This document shows positions 29,780 to 41,700 of a DNA stretch of 54,064 nt, in pieces. The DNA comes from Symsagittifera roscoffensis (taxonomy: Eukaryota; Xenacoelomorpha; Acoela; Convolutidae). The stretch lies in contig NW_026970862.1 in the NCBI RefSeq assembly GCF_963678635.1, positions 1 through 54,064 on the forward strand. Reading direction: 5' to 3'. Both the position numbers and the translations under genes were made by a program. The first letter of the stretch is position 1; every line of letters begins with the position of its first letter. A model generated the notes under the pieces. That model saw only the letters and a list, made by a program, of their open reading frames with translations, was not told where the DNA came from and did no database searches.

Positions 29780-31250
29780 ATTAGATAGGTTTAGCCTTAG
29801 TTTTTTGCACAGGATGACGTTAAGCTATTGGGAGCCAAACCTATTGTGGAACGTGTTGAACTTTGTTACGTCCGCTGGTTCGACTCTGAAAAGCAAGTTT
29901 GTAGCTTTCTGTCAAAAGGTTGCTATGTGCTTTTGTTTTGTGTTTCGTTAACCAGTTCAAGTCACAATTTTAAGCGCATCAATTTAGGTTCCTTCCACAA
30001 GCTCCCAACCAAAAACTTCGCTATAGGCCTTTTTCGACTGCTGAGGCTAAGAAAGCGGGTAGAGCTAGTAGACGAGCGGAAAAAAACTTCCAAGCAATTT
30101 TTGGCTACAGGAAAACTGCTTTTAAAAACTGGTTATCTTCCAATTTTATAAAAGTGACATTACCTAACAAGCGTCTTAGAATATTGTCGTAGAGTTCCGA
30201 AAAAAACTCAGGTTACAAAAAACAAGGATTCTTACGCAACAATATTATGAGTTTCGGCAAGCTACAGCAATTTTTTGAGGAGATAAAACCGCAATGGATG
30301 TCTAGTTTGTCACCGACCTCCGAGATTTTACCCAGCTCTTTTATTTTTTTGTCAACCAATTCCTTTTCGACAAAAACTGCCGTTTGGTGATTCTAGTATA
30401 GGAAGCGCTTCTTTTGTTTTTGTTTTTATTTTGGGGCTTTTTTCGAACTTAAATTAATAATATATTGTACTGTGTGGTCTGTCCCAAGAAACAAAGTTCT
30501 CACTTTTCAGTGTTCAAGCTGAGGCCTTAAATTTGTTATGATTTCAGAATGTTTTTAAGGTCCCAGACTTCTAACTTGTAGTCGTCGATTAAATTTCCAT
30601 CATGTCAAAGCAGATGTTAGTTTTTGAATCTAACTGTTTGACCAGTGTCTGAATTGATTCCACAAAAAGGGGTGGCTGCAGGATCGCCTTGTTGAGTTCC
30701 ACCTTCTGACATTATAAAAGAAGCTTCCGTCAAAAAAGAATACTGGGTTTCTGGTACGCGTGATGAGTGTATTTGTACAATTCTGCAAATTTTCTGCATT
30801 TTTTTATCAGCATTTTTTCTCTATTTGAAAAATTACGGCAATCTGAAACATAGTTTTAAAAATAAATTGACTTTTGGGTTGTCTTTGCGCTAAACAAGTT
30901 TTGGAAACGAGTGTGCGCTCGGGAAGAACCTTGCTTCCAGCGCATTTAGACAAGATACGCCTATGGTTTTTGGTCTTCACACTCCGTCTGTTATTGAGGG
31001 CGATAAAATCTGCGCCAAAAAAGAATGTTCATAAGGGTTCGGGCATTATGCCATGTCCATTGAGGTTTGTCAGCTTAGTACGTGATCTCAGAAAATTAAG
31101 TCCTGCAGTGCCGTTCGACTTACTATCAAAATTTTTAAGAAATTCAAAAACTTTTTTATCCGGATCTGCTCTTGATCCGTTCGAAAAGACATTGCTTTGT
31201 ATAGATCGAATTCGGTTATAAAACGGTTTTTAATTTTTCTGCATTTGAAG
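29780..31250 (-). pseudogene. Second copy of the GTQQGDP-type reverse transcriptase, minus strand
   Basis: From the right: LTNLNGHGIMPEP and GADFIALNNRRS (about 31080-30990), LVSKTCLAQ, then SEGGTQQGDPAATPFCGIN (about 30715-30655). A decayed DD region follows (IDDYKLEVWDLKNILKS, near 30590-30540), and then ARLLALPAFLASAV-like sequence near 30080-30040. The same landmarks appear in the plus-strand copy at 25.98-27.77 kb, so the two belong to one family. Frameshifts and stops are frequent. Terminal inverted repeats like those of the first copy are not seen here. Confidence 0.62.
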
Positions 31251-31799
31251 CTGCTAGTTTTGTTTCCTGAGGGTGCTTAGACAGCAATTTTTGATAAATA
31301 ACAGTCGAAAAAGGAGCAGTTTTGTCATCTTAACCATTCCTTCATATTTCCTTTGTAGAGCCTACTAATTTTTAGCTTTTTTCACTGCTCGAGTTCACTG
31401 AGAGGCAGCCTTGAAACTTGTGGATGAGATTGAGGAAGTGAAACGGCATTTTCTCCGTTTTTGTATGTACTAAAGAGCTCATGCTTGCGGTTTGTTTGTG
31501 TCCACTTTTTTGCCAAAAAAAACAAGAAAGACGTTAAGAAAGTTATCCATTTTGTAACATATTGTTTCCTGTTTTTTGGTTATGACTTTCTTCAACTAAT
31601 ATGAAGCAATTTTTTTTAATTATTAATACCTCAACGAACGCAAAGTTGTTTTCTGCTCAAGATAAGATTTGCTTTTTTCATAGAAAAAATACACAAATTA
31701 TGTTTAAATCTATTCTAATTCTTTTTTGATTGAAAACTTGCTTTTGTGCACAAAAAAATTATTTTACGAAACAAAAACTACATGCAAATTTTGGCTTTT

Positions 31800-31900
31800 G
31801 TGTTTATAAGTAGTGCAGGATGAGGTTTTCTAACCAAAAAATCCAAAAATTACAAACAAGCCTTTTTTTGTAAATACGATTATAATTATTTTGTTCCATA
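31800..31900 (+). repeat. Dispersed repeat pair with 33660-33770
   Basis: The two stretches share 'aaaaaatccaaaaatt' and 'tgtaa.tacgatta' in the same order and orientation, over about 95 bp. They are copies of an unnamed element. Confidence 0.55.
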
Positions 31901-32159
31901 TGCTATCTAAAGATAAATCTGTAAAAAAAACGGTTTTTTTTCTCAAGCACTAAAATTTTAAACTATTTTTTAGCTAGCCATATAAGCTGGGTAAATCGAG
32001 AAAGTACCGTGATAATCATGAATGAACTTTTAATTAGCCTGCTAAAAAGTTTCAGGTTGCCGAAGGTACACATTCCATCACCTCAAACAAGGACCAAAGT
32101 TATTCGGAGGAGCAATCAGAGCTACTACGGATGACAAATTTGTGGAAGCAACGCAGTGT

Positions 32160-32860
32160 TGTTAGGCTGACATTAAGGGTGCAGTAACAGCTGATCTCCA
32201 CAATTTACTATCCGGATTATAGTTCTCACTCGAAAAGTTATAACTGCTTGCGATCACACCTATTTTTTGAGAGGAGAGTTCAGGTGCCCGATAGCCAGCT
32301 ACTACTGACACTGTAGTTTGATGACTCAGACAAAACTGCTAAGTTGATCCTGATGAAGGATCGAACGGTGCAAAACTAGAAGGCACGTTCACAGCTGTTG
32401 TTGGAGCAAAATGATTATCAAAAATTACCCGAACTACTGAGCCTGGGCTTAGAAAATTTAGTACCGGATGAGCAGACAATACAATTTGCGGAGGCAAGAC
32501 CAGCAAGTTTTTAGAAACTGGTAGAATGAACTGCGCTAAGCTAACTGGATCGTAAACAGAATGCAGCGAAAGACAAGATTGAACCAAATTCGATAAATTA
32601 TGTCGTTGTCCTTTTTTGTGGTTGATGAAAAAAAATCTCGGATCACTGGAAGCCGTCTGGGATTTACTGACACCTGCAAAAATGGACGTGACCAAAGAAC
32701 TTGCTAATACAGGATTATTTTGTTCTGGAGCTGCCGAAAGGACTTGCTGCTGTTGATTGGGAACTACAACAAAATTGTCCTGGGAACTACAACAGACAAA
32801 TTTGTCAAAGGCTGAACCAAGTTAGAACGACAAATCTGTTACAAATGGTATCAAAATCTG
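32160..32860 (-). pseudogene. Coding-like ORF, possibly the N-terminal region of the RT element
   Basis: The minus frame opens near 32860 (GSAFDKFVCCSSQDNF), runs through QQQQVLSAAPEQNNPVLASS and SPGSVVRVIFDNHFAPTT, and meets one TAG near 32340. It continues in the same frame through VVAGYRAPELSSQKIGVIAS to TAA near 32162. About 230 codons with a single internal stop, in an AT-rich area, suggests recent coding. It lies upstream of, and in the same orientation as, the second RT copy, which suggests it is the 5' ORF of that element. No known domain is recognised. A cellular exon is the alternative. Confidence 0.4.
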
Positions 32861-32999
32861 TTACAAATCGGTTCCGTCGGATTAACATCTATAAAGGTCA
32901 TAATTTGTAATCCATCTAGCTTAGCTTATACCGCTCGTTCATTTACTCGTACTTGGCGTCAAATTAAAGTCAATTTTTTATACCTTACCGTAAAATGTC

Positions 33000-35900
33000 C
33001 TCCAGAAGCATCTGTTAGTTTTGAAATTTTATTTTGCATGAACTGTGCATGTTGACCAAAATGCAAAAAAAAATGTCGTTTTCACAATGCCCGGGTTGAC
33101 ATCCATAGAAAAAAAAACCGTTATCATACAATCTCATATATATTGTCTATGGAAAAATGCTTATTATACAACTTTCATACAAAAATAAAAACCGTTTTGA
33201 AGAGTCTTTATAAACATTTGATTCGATTTGGCTCATTTGAAACTTTTTGGTCATCTAAAATATAATTTGAAAAAAATTTGGATGATAAAATGCTGATCAA
33301 ATAACTTTCTTGAATGAAAATTGTTTGATAATAATTTTTTATAATTTTTTTTGTTTCTCAAAAAACTCTCAAAAAACATGTTTTAGTAATTACAAATGGG
33401 GAGAATGAAAATTTTCAATGACAAAGAGCAATTTAATGATCAAAATATGATTTAAGTTTTGATCGAAAAATTATTTATCGTATAAGGTTCATAAATGAAA
33501 TTTTACGATACGCATTTTTAGAGAAATATAAGAAAACTCAAAAATCAATTGAGTTTTTGTTTGGGATCTAAAATGAGTTAAATAGAAGTTTCACGTGATT
33601 GAGATCATTTGACTGTCAAAAAGATAGAAAAAAGAAGAAGAAAAAACATTAATCTCAAAGAAAAATAAACACAAACGTAGTCTAGGATGAGTTTTTCAAA
33701 CAAAAAATCCAAAAATTGCAAAAAAGACTTTTTTGTAATTACGATTATTGTTTTTTTGTTCCATTAACTTTTATATGGCTTCGAATGAACGTCAACTTTA
33801 TTTTCGTGCCTTATAATTATATGCATCTATACGCTCGCATACATTTGCCTTGCATTATCCAGCACCACTTCAAAATCTTTTCTTTACAGTTTTAGAATTG
33901 GCCAAAAACAAAAACAATTTCTGATAACTAATCATTTTTGATAAAATAACCTGCCGATTTTTACCCAGACTAGAAAAAAAACTCAGAAAAATAGCTACAT
34001 CAAATGCCAAATTCTGTTCAGAATTCACCTTGTTAGCAATCGGCTGAAAACTAAAACGATCGCATTTGTAAAAGCAAAACGAATCAGTGGCAATCAGTGC
34101 TTTATTTAATGTATTCAAACAAGGAACAAGGATAGCCGGTTACTGTGCAAGTAGCACAGAATGTTCCCACCAAAGTTTTTAAAAAAATTAAAAATTATTT
34201 TTTCTTACAAATTGGTGTCTTTTTTTTCTGTATGTGTAGTAAAGAAATCTGAACGAAATAAGAGAATCAGGGCATATTTTGGATTAGTAGGAATCCAATT
34301 GTAAAATAGTTTTTGATGAAAAATGACTGGAAAAACGAAATGAAAATCAAAAAATTTTGAAAGGTTTCAATTTTTTTGTTTCAATTTTTTTGCAAATTGT
34401 TTTGGAATTTTCAATTTTTTGATTCCTAACTCTGCGCTAAAAACTCCAGAAGCTACTTTTATTTGAAAAACGCTAAAAATATATATAAAATAAGCTATTA
34501 TAAGAATATACGGTCACCTTCATAGCTCAAAAATAGACCAAAAGTCAAAAATCCAAACCGGTTTTTCTCGGCACAGTGAGAAAAATTTCAAATTTTGTTA
34601 AGGTCGTTCGAATTACAACTGAAAGAACTTAAATATGACTTTTAACTGCACCCAGTCCAATCATTGTTTGTAGTATCTGATTTTGCGTGGAAAACAAAAG
34701 CAAAAAATAAACAGGATACTGCACAGAATTTTCCGACCAACTAGAGTCATAGTAAAATAACTCAATTGGAAAAAAAATTTTGAAAAGAAATGACTAGAAA
34801 ACGAAAAAACAAGCTTTGAAAAATATTTCAAACAATTTTTCAAAAGCGTTTGAGGAAATTTTTTGTATTCTCAAGTAACTTAAAACAAAACTATTAGAAC
34901 TAAATTTTCTATATTTTCAAGGCTAAAACTAAACATATCAGGAAACAAACTTGAATATTCCGACTGCCTTCTACTTATGACCGGAGAGTTGTTAATGAGA
35001 AAACTTTCATGAAACTTAATACTTTTATCAAAATAATTAATAATGATAATTGGCTGGAGATCCGGCAAAAAAGAATCAAACAATCGAGAATCTAGCAAGC
35101 GTTTTTTTTGCAATTTTTCTTCCATATGTTCCTTTTACAGTTCTCGCGACATGTTTCTTTGATTTCTCTGCTTTGATTACAGTGGGTGCAAGTAAAACGC
35201 GCAATTTGTTGTATGTTTGCGACGAGATCGGCTGATTGCTACTCGTAAAATTCTTAAAGTAAGTTGGCTAGAATTATTCAAATTGAAATACACTCATTTT
35301 TGAGAAAAGTTTTTGATCGTAAATTTTTTTGAAACTTTTTTTGATTCAAGTTAATTGAAAACTTTGGTGATAGAATTTGAGGCATAAAGGTACTTATGAT
35401 GATAAGTTAACTTGCTTTGGTTCAGTTGGAACAATTTTGAGAGCGTGATTTTTGTATCTCGCATTATTAACTTGCATTACTCTTTCATTCTTAGATTCAA
35501 TCTTCAAATGAGATACATTTATCGAAATACAACAAAAGCATCTATAAAACAGGATGGCTTGACTAGAAAACTAAAAACGTATAAACATTTTGGTCATTTA
35601 TTTGAACTCCTTTTAACCTTCTTTTTCAAACAGTTGTAAAGTCTGAAACCTCAATTTCACTAAAATCAACGCAACACAAGGGATATCAATTAGCTTTTGT
35701 GATTGTACAAAGTTTTGAATCTATCAATTTAGGTCAGAAAAAATGAATTTCAGAACCTATTTACTACCCGACGGATACTCAATAGACCGCCATATTTACA
35801 AACCGTAATACCTTGACGACAAAATTACATCAGAAAACAAAAATTGAATCCGAATTACAATTGATTGATAACAGTGTTGGATCAACCCTACAATCTGCGC

Positions 35901-36450
35901 CTTAGGTGAACTACCGTAAAGGTCCTCCACAAACATGTATTAATTCTGACAACTTTTTATGCATAAAGTATGTATTTCGATCAAAACGCAAAAGCAAAAT
36001 TAGTTTTCACAATGACCATGTGAAACTGCATTTAAAATCTGTCAATGACCTAAATTAATGTATTTATAGTTAATTTTTTCTCTTAAAGCTGTTACTTTTT
36101 GTATAAATCTAGGCTATTCTGAAAATTTTTCCTTAAAAAAAGGGTATTTTCTCCCCTTTGAACCGGATTGGAGAGATAGTGTACGCTTGATTGGGGTATA
36201 GTGTATGCAACAACTACTGCGACAATCTACTGTTATTTTGCGTAACGATAGTTGTTTTCGGCTTGTTGGAGTGGTAATCATATTTTCGGTTTATTGGCCC
36301 TTCGGCTTGTTGGCTTATCAATTTACTACCCAGTAAGCCTTGTTGGCTTATCACCTTACATGAAGTATTTATTATTACATTTAGTATAATCAGGTAATAA
36401 CTGGCTCTTCGGTTTTCCGCCATGAGTCTTTTTTAAATTTTAACTGCTTT
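33000..36450. other. AT-rich intergenic stretch with scattered repeat pieces
   Basis: No gene is supported. The segment around 33000-33110 ('aatgtcctccagaagcat', 'ttttcacaatgcc') is related to 35900-36060 in the same orientation. At 34138-34165 is the short motif shared with 7173, 45651 and 47317. The rest is simple A/T-rich sequence. Confidence 0.5.
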
Positions 36451-36451
36451 T

Positions 36452-36950
36452 TGTTCCGACTTTCGAAGAAAGTGACAGAATATTTGGGCTCAGTGTGGTT
36501 TCTTTTTCACCAGACAAATTGTTAACTTGCAATATTTGACAAAAAGTTGTTTGTTATTCAAAGATTTTGTTTTCTTGAGCTCAAACTTCAAAACCATATT
36601 GGGACACTATTGAGACAAGTTTATGACCCAATTTGGTACAATTAACGCGCGATGTATTTCGCGCTATTAGCGCGTATTCGGAGTAGATATCATTCTAAAT
36701 TGATTAAAGCAGGCTATTTTTGAAAAACACTAGGTTAGTGAGAGTGAAATCTATCACGTTAAAATCTATATGACCTTTGAGGGATAAATTTTAGAAAAAA
36801 TCTCAAAATTATTTCAAACTTTTGTAATATTTTTAGTTTGAACTTTCTTTTTGAAAAATTCAGCATAATTGTTCTATCAAACACTGCTTCATAGACCCTG
36901 AAAGGCAATCGGAACAAACAGGGCTTCGCCCTGCTACGAGCAGTTTTGTT
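36452..36950 (+). mobile_element. Short TIR element, copy A
   Basis: It begins TGTTCCGACTTTCG and ends AATCGGAACA (36907-36916), near-perfect 10-bp inverted termini, followed by the hairpin CAGGGCTTCGCCCTG (36919-36933) and 'gagcagttttgtt'. Inside is a CpG-rich block (acgcgcgatgtatttcgcgc) in AT-rich sequence. About 500 bp, non-coding and non-autonomous. Copies B, C and D share its order. The terminal hairpin plus T-rich flank is reminiscent of Helitron/Helentron-type ends, but no CTRR end is present. Confidence 0.7.
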
Positions 36951-37324
36951 GCGACTTCTTACTTTTTTCTTTTTTCAAAGTATAACCAAAAAAACACCAA
37001 GGAGCTGCAAATAAATTGATTGGAAATGAATTGAATATATATTTTGAAATATTATGAGTTGCATAACGCAATTGGAAATTGAGATAATGATAATTAGCTT
37101 ACGAGTTATGACATTTTCTCAAAAAAAATTAGGTTTAATAGAACTTCACAAAATTTTCAATTAGCAATCCTATATGTAAAAATCAAAATATATATGAAAG
37201 CTGATCTGACGACTGTTAGAGTTTGCTTAATCTTTTTCCTCCTAAATGTCTTTCATTCTGCACCAATTGATTTTGGTAATTTCAGTAGTTTGGATTTTTT
37301 TTTTCTTCAATTGAAATCGCGTGA

Positions 37325-38317
37325 CTAGTTATTCCCACACTTGCAGCAGAACAAACTCTTGAAATCAGCTCTGAATTTCTTGCCAAATATAAAATACAAA
37401 TAGAAGTTGGACGCATTTATCATGGATGTCAGCATCGAGTTGACTCTGTCTAGAAAGTTGAATACTGCTAGTTCGTATGCCGTCTTTATTTGCGAATCAT
37501 AGTTTAACTTGTAGACTATTGTAGCGGCTACACTCAATACGCAGAACAGCACACATACGGCTATCATTTGTCTTGTAATTTCAGTGTCAAGTCGGTCCCT
37601 CGCTGAAGTATTTGCTCCACCATTTTGCGCGTGGTTTTCTCGTTTCCTAGAATTAACTTGAAGAATTTTTATTGTTGCTATCGTGCAAAATATAATAACG
37701 AGAAGTGGCAGGATTGAGTTTACAGTAATTGTCATCGGCAACACAACTCTGAAATATGTATCTGCGCTTATTTTTTCGAAATTAGAGATGCTGCATGCTC
37801 TTTTTTCTTTGTCCAAATCAATTACGAATAAAAATGGCGAGAAAACTAGTGACACAAAAACATAAACTAGAAAAGTAGCCAAAATGCAGATTTTTGGCTT
37901 TCCAAATTCTTTGTATTTGAAGGGAAATATAACAGCCAAACATTTGTCAACGCTAAAGAGAGCGGTTATCAAATATGAGGCGGCCGTTGTCATTTTGGAT
38001 ATGTAAGTAAAAAGGGAACAAACAGGCCGGTTGATGAGATCTAAGTTGAACTCGTGCAGATGGAGCAACTCATGGATGACTCCGTCGAACACTATGCTCT
38101 CTAGATCCGCCAGTGCTAAGCTGAACATGAATGCCGCCCCAGAGCAAAGATCTCTCCACTTCGAAATTATCAAAATGATGGCAATATTTCCCACAAAGCC
38201 CATTAGTGACATGATATTATTCACTATTTCCAGAACAACGATTGTTTCCGCTGTTTTTGGGTACAACAGTTTCCATGAAAACTTTCCGTCCAAGCCGCTC
38301 CCTTCGTAATCATAAGT
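37325..38317 (-). CDS. Rhodopsin-family G protein-coupled receptor, main exon
   Basis: The minus frame from 38317 to the stop at 37327-37325 encodes about 330 residues with seven hydrophobic segments. TM1 has GFVGNIAIIL (Asn 1.50), TM2 SLALADLE, the end of TM3 SVDKCLAVIFPFKYKEFG (a D-K-C variant of DRY), TM5 SILPLLVII, and TM7 SNFYLYFIFG in place of NPxxY. A Cys-rich tail follows (LFCCKCGNN). It is a plasma-membrane receptor, probably for a peptide ligand (FMRFamide-like receptors are the nearest type I can suggest). There is no ATG before TM1 in frame. A tttgtatag acceptor at 38318-38319 implies an upstream exon with the start, not identified. The third intracellular loop is about 40 residues and Lys/Arg/Asn-rich. 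Confidence 0.88.
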   Translation of the reverse strand, partial: TYDYEGSGLDGKFSWKLLYPKTAETIVVLEIVNNIMSLMGFVGNIAIILIISKWRDLCSGAAFMFSLALADLESIVFDGVIHELLHLHEFNLDLINRPVCSLFTYISKMTTAASYLITALFSVDKCLAVIFPFKYKEFGKPKICILATFLVYVFVSLVFSPFLFVIDLDKEKRACSISNFEKISADTYFRVVLPMTITVNSILPLLVIIFCTIATIKILQVNSRKRENHAQNGGANTSARDRLDTEITRQMIAVCVLFCVLSVAATIVYKLNYDSQIKTAYELAVFNFLDRVNSMLTSMINASNFYLYFIFGKKFRADFKSLFCCKCGNN

Positions 38318-38319
38318 CT

Positions 38320-38750
38320 ATACAAAAGAGCGCCATTTTATATTACCTAGGAACTGCTAGATTTTATTTAAGAGAAACAACTTAATAAATGATGTCCTTC
38401 AAAAACTCAGAAACTCAGAGTTCATTAACCAAGTTTTGAATACATTGTAACATTGCTTCCTCCCTCAGTGATTATGGCCCTTTTCCCTCGGGGATTCGAT
38501 CCTCTTCCTCGTCATCCAAAGGGTTCCCTAATGTTATTTTTCTACGTCATCCGATTTTAATTAACAAAACGAGAAGTTTTTAATCAGCTAACCAATAATG
38601 TTTACGCCTTCCGTTTTTAATCAACAAATCAAGAAATATTTTGGTCCTTTTTCCAAGTTTTTCTGATCAACATCAACAGACAGCCCTACAAAAGAACCAA
38701 TTTGTTTTCGAAAATCCGCAGCTCCCCCTAAAGAAATGGTCAACAAAAAT
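38320..38750. other. Upstream of the GPCR exon, nothing certain
   Basis: The first exon of the GPCR should lie here or beyond the satellite, but no ATG exon with a phase-matched donor is convincing. C/T-rich runs near 38455-38530 lead into the satellite. Confidence 0.35.
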
Positions 38751-41700
38751 GTTGAAAAATAAAAATGTGAATCCGTCCCTCGTATGAAAAAAACTTAATT
38801 CCGCCCCTCTCCCTGAAAAAAAAACGTTAATCCGTTCATGTGCCGTTTTGAATAGTTAAAACAAAAAATATAAACCCGTCCTCCACCTCAAGAAAAAAGC
38901 AAATCTGCAAATATACTAGTTTGAAATGTCAAAAAGAAAAAGGTGAAGCCGTCCCTTTAATTAAAAAAACATAAGTCCGTTCCTCACTCTGCAAAAAAAA
39001 ATTTTCATCCGTCCACCTCAAGAAAAATGCAAATCTGCCCATGTGCCCTTTTGAACTTTCAAAAAAGAAATTTGAACCAGTCCTTCCTCTCCAAAACCAT
39101 GTCCTCTCCAAAACCATGTGCCCTTTTGAACTTTCAAAAAAGAAATTTGAACCAGTCCAACAAAACCAGTCCTTCCTCTCAAGAAAAAATAAAATCCACT
39201 CATGCGCCTTTATGAACTGTCGAAAAAAAAATCCGTCGCTCCCCTCCAAGAAAAAAGTAATCCCATCAAGAAGAAGAAAATATCACCCATGTGTCGTTTT
39301 AAAATGTCAAACAAAAAAACCGTAAATCAGCCCTGCCCCTCAAGAAAACATAAATCCGTTTATGTTCTGTTTTGAAAGGTCAAAAAAAGAAATGTAAATC
39401 CGTCACTAACCTTTCAAGAAAAAAAAATCCATTCCTGACCATCAAGAAGAAGGTACTTTCACCTATGTGCCCTTTTAAAATGACACAAAAAAAAACAAAT
39501 CAGCCCTTCCCCTCAAGAAAAATCTAATTTCGTTCATGTGCTGTTTCGAACTGAGAAAAAGAGAAATGTAAACCCGTCCCTCCCCCTCATGAAAAATGTA
39601 AATTCACCCATGTGCTGTTTTAAAAAAGAATACAAAATCCGTCCCTCCATCTGGATAAAAAACTAAAACCAATCATGTGCTGTTTTCAGCTGTCAAAAAG
39701 AGAACTGTAAATCCGTTTCTCCCCCTCAAGAAAAATGTAATTCCGTATGTTTTGATTTGAAGTGTCAAAAAGAGAAATGTAAACCCGTTCTCCCCCTCAT
39801 GAAAAATGTAAATCCGTCCATATTTTGATTTGAAGTGTCAAAAAAACGTAAATTCGTCTTATCCTCAAAAAAGTAAGTCCGCTTATGTGCCGTTTTGAAC
39901 TGTCAAAAAAGAAAAAAGTAAATCCATTCCTCAAGCTAAAAAAAATGTAAATCCGCCGCTCCCCCTCAACAAAAATGAATATCTGTCTTAAAAGGGTCAA
40001 CGAAGAAAAACTATAATCCGTCCTTCTTCTCAAAGAAAGCAAGTCCGCTTATGTGCCGTTTTGAGCTTTCAAACAAAAAGAAAAATTTAATCTGTCGCTA
40101 ACAATCAAGAAATTTCTCGAGTCGCTAACTTCTGGAGTCCGTCCATGGGCTTTTTGAACCGCCAAAAATATATAATTCTACTCCTCCCCCTCAAGAAAAG
40201 TGATAATCCGTTCATGTGCGGTTTTGAACTGTCAAAAAGAGATTTGTAAATCTATCCCTGCCCCTTCAAGAAAAAAAAATAAAACCCATTCCTAACCATC
40301 AAGATGAAAGTAATTTCACCCATTTACCCTTTTAAAATGTTTAAAGAAATAAATCAGCCCATCCCCTCAAGAAAAATCTAATTTCGTTCATGTGCTGTTT
40401 TGAACTGTCAAAAAGAGAAAGGTAAATCGATCCCTCTCCCTCAAGAAAAAAGTAATTACGACAATGTGCCGTTTTGAACAGTCAAATAAGTTTGTCTATC
40501 CTTCCCCTTCAAGAAAAGTGAAAAGCCGACCCTCCTCCTCAAGAAAAATAGGTATCCGTCATTGCGCAAGTTTGAACTGTCGAAAAAAAGGCAACTCCGT
40601 CCCTCCCCTTTATGAAAAATGTATATCCATCCCTACCCACAAAGAAAAAGTTAATTACACCCAAGTGCCGTTCTGAAATATTACAAAAACCGTAAATCCG
40701 TCCCTCTCCTCAAAAATTTAAGCCCCCTTAGGTGCCATTTTTAGCTGTCAAAAAAGAAAAACGTTTATTCGCCCCTCCCCTTCAAGAAAAACAAAAATCC
40801 GTTCATGTGCCCTTTTGAATGTCAAAAAAAGAAAAGTAAAACCGTCCCTACCCCTTCAAGAAAAAAATAAAATCCATTCCTAACCATCAAGAGGAAAACA
40901 ATTTCACCCATGTGCCCTTTTAAAATGTCACAAAAAATAAATCAGCACCGCCCCTTAAGAAAAACATAATTTCGTTCATGTGCTGTTTTGAACTGTCAAA
41001 AAGAGAAACTAAAATATCAATCCCTCTCCTTCAAGAGAAAACAGTCTGCCCTTGTGCCGTTTTGAACTGTCAAAAAAATATATAATTCCGTATCTTCCCC
41101 TCAAGAAAAATTTAAATCTGCTTTTGTGCCGTTTTGAACTGTCAAAAGTATTTGGTTTGTCTCTCTCCTCAAAAAAAGGTGATCCGCTCATGCGCTGTTT
41201 TATTCTGTCATGAAATAGATATAGAAATCTGTACCTGCTCTGAAGAAAAAGTTTATATCTATCTCTACCTCTCCCCCTCAAGAAAAGTGTAAGTCCAACC
41301 CTTCGAGAAAAAAATAATTCCGACTATGTGTTAACTTAGGCTGTCAAAGAAACTGAAAATGCGTCCTTTACCCAAGAAAAAATTATACGCCCATGCGCCA
41401 TGTTGAATTGTCAAAAAAGAAAAGCGTAAACCCGTCCTTCATCCTCTAGAAAAATGGAAATCCGACTATGTGCCGTTTTGAACTGTCAAAAAAGAAAAAA
41501 TAATAATTCCGCCCCTTGCCTTCACGAAAAGTTTTATACTGTGAGAAAAAGAAACATAAGTCCGTTCCTTTTCTCAAAAAAAAATTTATATCTGTTTCTC
41601 TCCCTCAAGAAAAGTGTAAGTCCGTCCCTTCCCTTCAAAAACATTTTAATCCGCCCGTTGTCCATTTTGAAATCTAAAGAGGAAAAAACAAAATCCGTAA

